A stretch of DNA of 18,365 nucleotides from JAICLL01 sp035252155 (GTDB lineage: Bacteria > Planctomycetota > Planctomycetia > Pirellulales > JAICIG01): contig DATFDL010000179.1 of the NCBI GenBank assembly GCA_035252155.1, positions 1-18,365 of the forward strand. The letters are read 5' to 3'. Positions 5,710 to 12,125 of this stretch are shown piece after piece. A program made the translations under genes and the position numbers. The stretch's first letter is position 1. The number at the start of each line of letters is the position of its first letter. The notes under the pieces are model-generated. The model had not been told where the DNA came from. It searched no databases and saw nothing but the letters and a program-made list of their open reading frames with translations.

Positions 5710-6877
5710 ATTTCTCTTCAAGTGCGACCAGTGTGTTGACCCCTGCTGGAGATTTCTTTCCATCCTTCAAGGTCCATGACTTGAAGCTGATTGGTCCAAT
5801 GCCAAGTGCAAGTTCGTGCTCGGAGACAAAATTGTCTTCCATCCGTTCCTCGATAATGGCAATAAGCGTTTTATCCTTTGCCACACCGCTGATGCTCAGT
5901 TGTCTGTGTTCAAATCGAAGTAACTTATAGCTCACTGACGACGAGCTAGAGTTCTTCCATTGATCGCCTGGCTTTGCTCCAAGCTTTATCAGCGTTTGCC
6001 AGGTTGGAATCGGGTCTTTATTGGGATCGTTTAAGGATATTTCGACGAATCCGCCTCTTTGACGGTAATGTGTATTCTTCGGCTCTCTCACATTGGGAAC
6101 AGCCGCCAGTAGATCGACTGTCTTGCCGTTCGCTATTCCTACCCATTTTGTCGTCACCGAACGAATGATTCCATTTCCGATATGAATATCCTGTTCTGTT
6201 TTCATGTGCTCCATACCATTCGAGAGAAACCAACGGCTGTCCCATCTCTTCCTGACTCCATCTCGGTAGGGATAAAAGTCAGGCGTCAAAGTGCCCGCGA
6301 CGGATGTCGAAGGGACTTCTTCGGCATCGTCGATCTGATCCGCTTCGCTCGAAACGACAGGCTGCTGCGTTTCATTTGGAGCGACAGGCGCATCTTGCTT
6401 GCTCTTCTCTTCCTTCTTCGCTGTTGTTTCCAGCCAAGCGACGAGCGGAGCCAAACGACCTGTGATCGCCAGAAAGGTGAACGCGGCGGCGCATAGACCT
6501 AGCCCAACCCAGATTCCCAGCATGAATGTGTGGTTCGGGTTGAGCCGACTCTCCCTGGGAGCGACCAAGGGAGGCGGCGGCGCAGTACCGTTTTGCGATG
6601 GTTGATCGAGAGGCGCTTGCGGCTGAGGGCGTGGCGTCGTCGGCATTGTCTTCACCATCAATCCCCCAAACACTAATCCTTGGACTTTGGCAGCCATCAT
6701 CGGCTTTCGCATGGCAGCCTGCCGAACCTTATGGGTGGGCTGCAACTTGCCGCTACGGGCAAGTTCTTTCAATTGCTGGTCGGTGACTGGACCGTGTTCT
6801 TGCCCGTTGAGGACGAGATACCATTGCGGGGGTTGGCTCACGGAAACACCGTCGATTGGGCTTATTCTATGATGCAC
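5708..6877 (-). CDS. GYF_2-domain membrane protein, 389 aa
   Basis: The N-terminus (about 18-70) is a GYF_2 domain (PF14237, formerly DUF4339), with QWYLVLNGQEHGPVTDQQLKEL and a GKLQPTHKV strand; these domains are frequent in planctomycetes and probably bind peptides. A Pro-rich linker (about 77-110) leads to one membrane segment (about 118-140), then a charged linker and a C-terminal domain of about 200 residues (from FYPYRDGVRKRW) that I do not recognise but that looks beta-rich. The start is GTG at 6877, with AAAGGA six bases before it; a second GTG at residue 13 lacks a site. It lies only 10 bases after the 355-aa GYF_2 gene, so they are probably one transcript. The orientation of the C-terminal domain relative to the membrane cannot be fixed from sequence, though no signal peptide precedes the GYF_2 domain, suggesting that it is cytoplasmic. 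Confidence 0.8.
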   Translation of the reverse strand: MHHRISPIDGVSVSQPPQWYLVLNGQEHGPVTDQQLKELARSGKLQPTHKVRQAAMRKPMMAAKVQGLVFGGLMVKTMPTTPRPQPQAPLDQPSQNGTAPPPPLVAPRESRLNPNHTFMLGIWVGLGLCAAAFTFLAITGRLAPLVAWLETTAKKEEKSKQDAPVAPNETQQPVVSSEADQIDDAEEVPSTSVAGTLTPDFYPYRDGVRKRWDSRWFLSNGMEHMKTEQDIHIGNGIIRSVTTKWVGIANGKTVDLLAAVPNVREPKNTHYRQRGGFVEISLNDPNKDPIPTWQTLIKLGAKPGDQWKNSSSSSVSYKLLRFEHRQLSISGVAKDKTLIAIIEERMEDNFVSEHELALGIGPISFKSWTLKDGKKSPAGVNTLVALEEK

Positions 6878-6887
6878 ACATAGTCCT

Positions 6888-7955
6888 TTACGGACGTTCG
6901 ATTTTCAGCGCGCGGTTGCCCGCGAGTTTCCCGTTTTCGCAAACGAAGGTCACTTTCAACCGATTGCCCCTTTGAATGTTCGGGAGAGGCAGGTCGGTCG
7001 GGATATAGACACCAACGAGGAAAGAAGCCCCAACGTCGCCAGTGTTCAACGTCATAGAGACCAGTCGGTCACCAAGATGAAGTCCCTCAGTGTCGTACCA
7101 TCCTTCAAGACAAATGACTTTCCCTTTGAACGAAGTGGGATCATCCAATAGCCGCGTCAGATCGTTTCCGCTGAGTTCTATCGCCTGCGCAAGCTGCTGC
7201 TCGTCGCGCTTCTTTGCTTCTTTCGCTTTCTGTTTTTCTTCCTCGGCTTTGCTCTTTGCTGCTTCTGCGAATTGCTTCTGAAGCACTAGTTTTGCGCTCT
7301 CGTTAGTCTTTACGTCGGGAAGTATTTCTCGACGGTACGCCTCATCTACCAAGTGCTTTGCCGAAGCTAAGTCGCCAGCCTCCGTATCAAAGTCGATCAA
7401 TCGCCCAAAAATTCGAGGACCGTTGTTCTTGTCCACCACAGCAGTATGCCTGAGCAATCCTCGATACTTTGCCACCGCCTCGGTCTTTTTACCCGATTGC
7501 CACAAAGCATCTGCATCCGCCAAGGTAGCTCTGGCTTCCTCCACCCCTTTTGCACCGATGACGAGCAAACCGCCGCAACAGAGAAGGAAGCACAGTCCGG
7601 TCGCTCCAGCGGCGACAAGGATAACCTTCTTTGAGTTTGTCGAGGTGACCGCCCGCGCAGGCTGGGGGGGTGGCGGTTGAGTTGGGGCGGCTGTCGCTTG
7701 CCGTGGCTGGGCTGGCTGAGTCGAAGTGGTCGCCGCTGGGGCACTCGTGGCTGGTCGGGGCGGCGGTGGTGCTTTGAATGCCACGCTGCCGAACACAAGT
7801 CCTTGGACCTTGGCAGCCATCGTCGGCTTATCCATGTCGTCTCGACGGACCTTGTCGGTTGGTTTGAGCTTTCCGCTCTTGGCAAGCTCTTTGAGTTGCT
7901 GGTCGGTGACCGAACCTTGTTCTTGACCGTCGCGGACGAGATACCATTGCGCCAT
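6888..7955 (-). CDS. GYF_2-domain membrane protein with coiled coil, 355 aa
   Basis: Residues 3-55 are a GYF_2 domain (QWYLVRDGQEQGSVTDQQLKEL) closely related to that of the next gene, including near-identical DNA. A Pro/Ala/Thr-rich linker (60-105) precedes one membrane segment (about 110-134, with a Cys-rich LCFLLCCGG). Then comes a helical, TPR-like part (about 140-225, with LWQSGKKTEAVAKYRGLL), a highly charged coiled coil (about 228-258) and a final domain (about 260-355) that may be OB-like (GKVICLEGWYDTE, RLKVTFVCENGKLAG); the last is only a resemblance. A GAAGG lies before the ATG at a long distance. It probably acts at the membrane as a scaffold or sensor together with its paralogue. 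It is preceded by a candidate structured RNA in the same strand. Confidence 0.8.
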   Translation of the reverse strand: MAQWYLVRDGQEQGSVTDQQLKELAKSGKLKPTDKVRRDDMDKPTMAAKVQGLVFGSVAFKAPPPPRPATSAPAATTSTQPAQPRQATAAPTQPPPPQPARAVTSTNSKKVILVAAGATGLCFLLCCGGLLVIGAKGVEEARATLADADALWQSGKKTEAVAKYRGLLRHTAVVDKNNGPRIFGRLIDFDTEAGDLASAKHLVDEAYRREILPDVKTNESAKLVLQKQFAEAAKSKAEEEKQKAKEAKKRDEQQLAQAIELSGNDLTRLLDDPTSFKGKVICLEGWYDTEGLHLGDRLVSMTLNTGDVGASFLVGVYIPTDLPLPNIQRGNRLKVTFVCENGKLAGNRALKIERP

Positions 7956-7997
7956 TGCCGTGTGCCTTCATGGTCGAGGGAAGCCACAGCAAGGCGC

Positions 7998-8220
7998 AAA
8001 AAAAAGGAGCGCCGAGCCATGGCCGCTCGCACAACCTCGACCAAGAGGCGCAAAGAACAGCGCATGGTCGACGCCCCTGTCTCGCGACAGGAGCGCCGCC
8101 AGCACCGCTTCTTTGCATCAAGAGCCTTGCGGCTCAGGTTGGTCGTTTCGTGCGAAGCAGTACCGACGATTGCTCGTCGTTTCTGGTTGTCAGCGGGGTC
8201 TTTCGACCCCGGTTAAAAAC
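7998..8220 (-). ncRNA. Candidate structured RNA with four GNRA-capped hairpins
   Basis: This gene-free stretch lies between the 138-aa and 355-aa minus-strand genes. In minus-strand order it contains four stems, each closed by a GNRA tetraloop: 8211-8194 (7 bp, loop GAAA), 8179-8164 (6 bp, GCAA), 8135-8122 (5 bp, GCAA) and 8095-8072 (10 bp with one mismatch, GCGA). A CCTC/GAGG stem (8048-8035) follows, then a CGAGC/GCTCG stem (8029-8013) and a run of eight U (8005-7998), which resembles an intrinsic terminator with a seven-base gap. All four loops are GNRA only on the minus strand, which fixes the likely transcribed strand. It could be an independent small RNA or a leader of the GYF_2 genes. 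I do not recognise a known class. The 5' end is a guess. Confidence 0.5.
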
Positions 8221-8291
8221 AAATTATCTCCACGGTTGGGGGAATGCCATTAGGCTAATGGAGCCCGACGCGCATTTCAATCAGGGCAAGG

Positions 8292-8708
8292 TCAAAAACC
8301 TTCGTCCCGCCATGATCGCCCTGGTGGCTTTAGATCGTGCTCTTGAAGAAGCAATTCGATTAAATGGACCATCTGATCCTCGATCAAGGACCGATAAACC
8401 CAGTCACGAACCGTTTGGAGCGGAAATCGGGCGATCAGTTCGTAAAAGTTGGTTTGCCGAAATCGCTCTTCGTCGCTCAGCCCCTCTCGACAGCACGCCT
8501 CTGGCTCGACGATCAGGCAATGCCCGACTGCCCAAGCCTCGCCTTCTTCCAGCAGCGCCTTAGAGCATTTCTCGCAGCGACAGCCGTCGCTGCCAAAGTA
8601 GAAGTCCTCGCCCCGCTGGATTTGCTCGCCGCAAGCTTGGCAGTGCGGGTGCTCGCCGTGCTCTGCCACCCACTCTTCCACGCTGATGTTGTTGCCGGTT
8701 GTTTTCAT
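8292..8708 (-). CDS. Small zinc-ribbon-like protein, 138 aa
   Basis: Unrecognised as a family. I start at the ATG at 8708, which has AAAGGA four bases upstream; the frame is open to 8786 but that start has no site. Residues 23-48 hold C-x2-C (Cys23, Cys26) and C-x-C-x2-C (Cys43, Cys45, Cys48), consistent with one bound zinc, with FYFGSDG between. Further Cys occur at 64, 72 and 73. The C-terminal half (about 88-138) is helical (YELIARFPLQTVRDWVYRSLIEDQMVHLIELLLQEHDL). No membrane segment is seen. A strong minus-strand terminator about 100 bases before the start suggests its own promoter in between, or attenuation of a longer leader. The stop is followed by the candidate structured RNA. Confidence 0.65.
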   Translation of the reverse strand: MKTTGNNISVEEWVAEHGEHPHCQACGEQIQRGEDFYFGSDGCRCEKCSKALLEEGEAWAVGHCLIVEPEACCREGLSDEERFRQTNFYELIARFPLQTVRDWVYRSLIEDQMVHLIELLLQEHDLKPPGRSWRDEGF

Positions 8709-8810
8709 GGAATCCTTTCCTTTCGCTTGCGCCCCGCCGACGAACTTGTCTAGCAGATCCGCAGGTGGTGCCAAGGGCACCTTCATTGGTGGGCGACGTA
8801 TCCATGGAGC

Positions 8811-8843
8811 AAAAAAGAAAGCCGCCTTGATCGGGCGGCTTTC
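8811..8843 (-). terminator. Strong minus-strand intrinsic terminator upstream of the 138-aa gene
   Basis: GAAAGCCGCC (8817-8826) and GGCGGCTTTC (8834-8843) form a perfect 10-bp stem with a 7-base loop. On the minus strand it is followed directly by six T (8816-8811). It ends leftward transcription coming from beyond 8843, where there is no minus-strand gene, so it implies either an antisense RNA across the 34-aa ORF or read-through from outside. Confidence 0.8.
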
Positions 8844-8851
8844 TCGGCTTT

Positions 8852-8890
8852 ATGCTGACCTCCGGTCATTTAGCCAACGGAGGTCAGCAT
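8852..8890 (+). promoter_or_regulatory. 13-bp hairpin that contains the ribosome binding site and start of the 34-aa ORF
   Basis: ATGCTGACCTCCG (8852-8864) is perfectly complementary to CGGAGGTCAGCAT (8878-8890), with a 13-base loop. The 3' arm contains GGAGGT and the first two bases of the ATG at 8889. Such a stem would block ribosome entry in the plus-strand RNA unless opened. Confidence 0.6.
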
Positions 8891-8993
8891 GGACGACTTC
8901 ATGCTAAGCCTGATTCGCCAAACCGGCACATCGAGTGCTGAAGAAGCGGGTTGGGTGCTGCTGGTCCTTGCGGGAATCATTCCCAACAGGTAA
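8889..8993 (+). CDS. 34-aa ORF with sequestered start, possible small regulated peptide
   Basis: The ORF begins MDDFMLSLIRQ, has a hydrophobic stretch AGWVLLVLAGIIP near the C-terminus (about 20-32) and ends at TAA. GGAGGT lies four bases before the ATG, but it is buried in a 13-bp hairpin. A long GCAA-capped stem and a terminator follow. The hydrophobic part is short for a full membrane span. It may be a type I toxin-like peptide, a leader peptide, or just an open frame inside a structured RNA. No similarity to a named family is recognised. Confidence 0.35.
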   Translation: MDDFMLSLIRQTGTSSAEEAGWVLLVLAGIIPNR

Positions 8994-9003
8994 GGCATGC
9001 TAA

Positions 9004-9045
9004 GGTGTTGCCAATGAGTGGTCCGCAAGGACCACTCGGCACACC
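9004..9045 (+). other. Long GCAA-capped hairpin after the 34-aa ORF
   Basis: A perfect 9-bp stem (9016-9024 with 9029-9037) closed by GCAA is extended by TGCC/GGCA (9009-9012 with 9038-9041) across an AAT bulge and by GGTG/CACC (9004-9007 with 9042-9045) across a single T. That is 17 pairs in all. The GNRA loop is on the plus strand. No T-run follows directly; the terminator comes 33 bases later. It is most likely a stabilising or regulatory RNA element. Confidence 0.6.
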
Positions 9046-9077
9046 GAAATAGCCCCAAGTAGCGAAGATGATTGGCT

Positions 9078-9114
9078 CGGTCGGGGCTTCGTGCCCCGGC
9101 TGGGTCTTTTTCTT
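9078..9114 (+). terminator. Intrinsic terminator ending the 34-aa ORF cassette
   Basis: CGGTCGGGGC (9078-9087) pairs with GCCCCGGCTG (9093-9102), including two G-U pairs, around a TTCGT loop, followed by GGTC and five T, then CTT. The orientation is rightward. Confidence 0.8.
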
Positions 9115-9435
9115 CCGCCTTATCAGAGTACCGGCGCGCAGTTTTTTGGCGCGGGATCCATGGCGACCGGCTAGCCGCCCGATTCCTGAACCGAAACCCG
9201 CGATTTTGAAACGAAAGTCACTCAGCTAGAATGAAACGATTGGGGTTTGGGAGCACAGCCGAGCAACGCTCGCAAGTTGAACTGAAACCGTCGGGTCATG
9301 GACGTAGTATAGCGGGCAGCCGAAAATAAGCGAGCAAGACCGTCGTCGCGCACTTCCAACCGGCGCGCCCCACTTGCAACCCGCCGCCCCGCTTGGCGAC
9401 AATGATCGCTTTCGCTCGCCCAAGGAAGACCGAAC
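9115..9435. other. Gene-free stretch at the accessory/core boundary, leader of the isomerase gene
   Basis: About 320 bases with no convincing gene on either strand. Around 9210-9236 a TTTTGA box and TAGAAT are 17 bases apart (or TTGAAA with a poor 15), a possible sigma70 promoter for the isomerase gene, about 200 bases upstream of it; this is weak. AAGGAA precedes the isomerase ATG. Composition becomes GC-rich to the right of this stretch. Confidence 0.4.
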
Positions 9436-10449
9436 ATGACCGAGGCCCCCCGCGTGATTCTGAGCGGCTTTGCCGACGAAGCCGCCAATCAAAAGACCGC
9501 CGTGCAGCAGTTCGCCGCCTTCGCCGCGCTGGGCCTGCAGTTTTACAGCATCCGCTTCATCGACGTGGGCGAGGGCGTCAAAAACGTCATGAAGCTCACG
9601 CTCAAAGAGATCCAGCAAATCCGGCATCTCGAAGACGAGTATGGCCTGAACGTCGCCTCAATCGGCTCGCCCATCGGCAAAGTCAAGCTGGTCGAGATCG
9701 AGGACGGCACCAGCAACGCCTACGTGCCGTTCAAAAAATATCTGGAAAAAGAAGTCAAGCGGGCTTGCGAGTTGGCCCACGCCTTCGAGACGAAGCTCAT
9801 TCGCGGCTTTTCGTTCTATCCGCCCCGCGGCGCCGACCCGCATGAATACCTGCCGCAGGCCGTCGAGCAGCTTGGCCAGATCGTCGAAACCTGCCATCGC
9901 TCCGATCTTACCTTCGGTCTGGAGATCGAAGCCAACCTGGTCGGCCAGACCGGGCAGCTCATGGCCGAGATCCACCGGCAAGTGAACCATCCCGCGTTGG
10001 TGCTCATCTTTGACGCGGCCAACATCCTCTGCCAGGGCTACACCACCACCGAGGTGTTTGCCCAATATCTGGCGATGAAACCCGCCATCGGCTGGATGCA
10101 CATCAAAGATTATCGGCACCCACAGCCGCCCACTCACGCCGGACACGTCGACGAAGACGCGCTGCGAAACTTTGTGCCCGTCGATCGGGGACAGTCGGCC
10201 TATGAGCTGATTTTGCGCGATTTCCGAGCCGAGCTGCCCGCGCTGCACCAGCAACTGCATCGCCGGGGCATACCGGGCGTATTCTTAGACCTGGAGCCGC
10301 ACTTGAAGGGCGGCGGCCAGTTCGGCGGTTTTAGCGGACCCGATGGCATGGGCGTGGCCCTGCGCAGTTTGTGCCGTGTGCTCGACTTCGCCCAGATCGA
10401 GTACCATCTGCGCGATTTTGAAGACATCCGCGCCGCCAGAGGGTTTTAA
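9436..10449 (+). CDS. Sugar phosphate isomerase/epimerase-like TIM-barrel protein
   Basis: A 337-aa protein of the xylose isomerase-like TIM-barrel superfamily (AP_endonuc_2, PF01261). The expected four metal ligands can be placed at strand ends: Glu163 in GLEIEAN, Asp193 in IFDAAN, His222 in WMHIKDY and Glu287 in LDLEPHL. The N-terminus VILSGFADEAANQK is the first strand with the usual DE motif. The likely role is isomerisation or epimerisation of a sugar or sugar acid in the cytoplasm; the substrate cannot be told from sequence. AAGGAA lies about eight bases before the ATG. The next gene, a GlcD-type oxidase, starts three bases after its stop, so the two probably act in one carbohydrate or hydroxy-acid catabolic route. 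There is no secretion signal. Confidence 0.85.
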   Translation: MTEAPRVILSGFADEAANQKTAVQQFAAFAALGLQFYSIRFIDVGEGVKNVMKLTLKEIQQIRHLEDEYGLNVASIGSPIGKVKLVEIEDGTSNAYVPFKKYLEKEVKRACELAHAFETKLIRGFSFYPPRGADPHEYLPQAVEQLGQIVETCHRSDLTFGLEIEANLVGQTGQLMAEIHRQVNHPALVLIFDAANILCQGYTTTEVFAQYLAMKPAIGWMHIKDYRHPQPPTHAGHVDEDALRNFVPVDRGQSAYELILRDFRAELPALHQQLHRRGIPGVFLDLEPHLKGGGQFGGFSGPDGMGVALRSLCRVLDFAQIEYHLRDFEDIRAARGF

Positions 10450-10452
10450 TAC

Positions 10453-11889
10453 GTGATTGCCGCTTACACCACGTTGGTCGACCGTCTACGCGAGGTCGTC
10501 GGGGTCGACGGCGTGCTAGCCGCGCACGGCGAGTTGCTGGTCTACGAATGCGACGGCTTTACGATCGAAAAAAACTCGCCCGACGTGGTCGTGTTTCCGC
10601 GCACCACCGCCGACGTGCAACAGATTGTGCGATTGGCCAACGAGTATGGTGTGCCGTTTTTGCCGCGCGGGGCGGGCACCAGTCTGGCCGGCGGCTGCCT
10701 GCCCGTGGGCGGCGGCGTGATGATCGTGCTCACGCGCATGAAGCAGATTTTGGAAATCAACCTCCGCGATCGTTATGCGGTGGTGCAGCCGGGCGTGGTC
10801 AACGTCTGGCTGACGCACGGGCTCAAGGGCACCGGCTACCATTATGCCCCCGATCCCTCAAGCCAAGGCGCCTGTACGATCGGCGGCAATGTGGCCACTA
10901 ACTCGGGCGGGCCGCACACGCTGAAATATGGCGTGACGGTCAACCATGTGCTGGGCGTCGAAGCGGTCATGGCCAATGGTTCGGTGGTCGAGTTTGGCGG
11001 GCCGCTCGAAGATTGCCCCGGCCTCGACCTGACCGGCGCGCTGGTGGGCAGCGAAGGCACGCTGGCCATCGTCACCAAGATCTGGGTGCGGCTCACCCCC
11101 GATCCACAGGGCGTGCGCACGATGCTCGGCATTTTTGATTCGTGCGACGACGCCACCAACGCCATCAGCGCCATCATCGCGTCGGGCATTGTGCCCGCAG
11201 CCCTGGAGATGATGGATCAGGGCATTTTGCAGGCGGTCGAGGCGGCGTTTCATTTTGGCTTTCCAGTCGATGCTCAGGCGATTTTATTGATTGAAGTCGA
11301 TGGCCTCGAAGCGGGCCTTGATGAACAGCGCGAACGCATCATCGCGCTCTGCCAGCAATGCGGGGCGCGTGAGGTGCGCCAGGCTAACAGCGCGGCCGAG
11401 CGGCAGTTGCTATGGAAATCTCGCAAGCAGGCATTCGGGGCAGTGGGACGCCTCAGCCCGAGCTATTGCACGCAAGACGGCGTGGTGCCGCGCACCAAGC
11501 TGCCGCACATGCTGCGGCGGATCCAAGAGATCGCATCAAAATACGACCTGCGGGCGGTCAACGTCTTTCATGCCGGCGATGGCAACCTGCACCCCATCTT
11601 GCTCTTCGACGAGCGCGACACCGCGCAGGTCCGACGCGTGCTGGCGGCCAGCGGCGAGATTCTGGACGAGTGCCTGGCCTGCGGCGGCAGCGTGACGGGC
11701 GAGCACGGTATCGGCGTCGAAAAACTGAGCTTCATGCCCAAGATGTTCACCGCCGACGACCTGGACGTGATGGACCGATTGCGCCGGGCGTTCAACCCGA
11801 GCGGCAATTTGAGTCCCGGCAAGATGCTACCTACGGCGGGCGCCTGCGGCATCGAGCAGCGCCACCCCGCCCGCCGTGCGGCACTGTAA
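10453..11889 (+). CDS. glcD: FAD-linked oxidase, glycolate oxidase subunit GlcD family
   Basis: A 478-aa protein, about the usual length of GlcD/lactate dehydrogenase-type flavoproteins. The FAD_binding_4 domain spans about 44-180, with PRGAGTSLAGG (71-81) and DPSSQGACTIGGNVATNSGG (134-153) contacting FAD. The C-terminal FAD-oxidase domain has HAGDGNLHP (about 374-382) and GGSVTGEHGIG (about 411-421), the conserved His-bearing signatures. It oxidises a 2-hydroxy acid such as glycolate or D-lactate to the keto acid. The start is GTG, three bases after the isomerase stop, without a clear ribosome binding site, so translational coupling is likely. No GlcE or GlcF partner follows here, so the electron acceptor is unknown and the exact substrate is not certain. 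Confidence 0.9.
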   Translation: MIAAYTTLVDRLREVVGVDGVLAAHGELLVYECDGFTIEKNSPDVVVFPRTTADVQQIVRLANEYGVPFLPRGAGTSLAGGCLPVGGGVMIVLTRMKQILEINLRDRYAVVQPGVVNVWLTHGLKGTGYHYAPDPSSQGACTIGGNVATNSGGPHTLKYGVTVNHVLGVEAVMANGSVVEFGGPLEDCPGLDLTGALVGSEGTLAIVTKIWVRLTPDPQGVRTMLGIFDSCDDATNAISAIIASGIVPAALEMMDQGILQAVEAAFHFGFPVDAQAILLIEVDGLEAGLDEQRERIIALCQQCGAREVRQANSAAERQLLWKSRKQAFGAVGRLSPSYCTQDGVVPRTKLPHMLRRIQEIASKYDLRAVNVFHAGDGNLHPILLFDERDTAQVRRVLAASGEILDECLACGGSVTGEHGIGVEKLSFMPKMFTADDLDVMDRLRRAFNPSGNLSPGKMLPTAGACGIEQRHPARRAAL

Positions 11890-12125
11890 GCCGTGGTCCT
11901 CCGAGCAAGACTTTGCCGCACTTCGCCTGCTTGCCTGGCTTGACCGCCGTTGATTCCCGGCATTGACATCCCTCATCGCCTGGGATACAAACCCGCACCT
12001 TTCCACGGTTTCGCGTCGGGCGCGTCCCATCAATGCCTCCTGCCCTGGAGGCCTCGCCGCCGTCGCGCGAAATCGCCGTAGTTCGTTCCACCGGCTTGTC
12101 TGGATGCGTTCTCGACGATCGCACC

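Noticed and set aside
8194..8211. Intrinsic terminator for the plus strand or for the 138-aa gene
   Set aside because: The stem is good, but neither strand has a T-run after it.
8019..8216. 65-aa plus-strand ORF with AAGGAG upstream
   Set aside because: It is antisense to the candidate structured RNA; its sequence is made of the complementary stems and the apparent site is the complement of the U-tract end. No family resemblance.
7998..8220. IscB-associated guide RNA (HEARO) or group II intron domain
   Set aside because: No IscB/TnpB-like HNH or RuvC protein and no reverse transcriptase is present; the stems do not match a group II domain V pattern. It stays an unclassified candidate.
12033..12125. 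N-terminal extension of the TPR protein
   Set aside because: The 31 extra residues lack a ribosome binding site and look like translated intergenic sequence; the ATG at 12126 is preferred though not proven.
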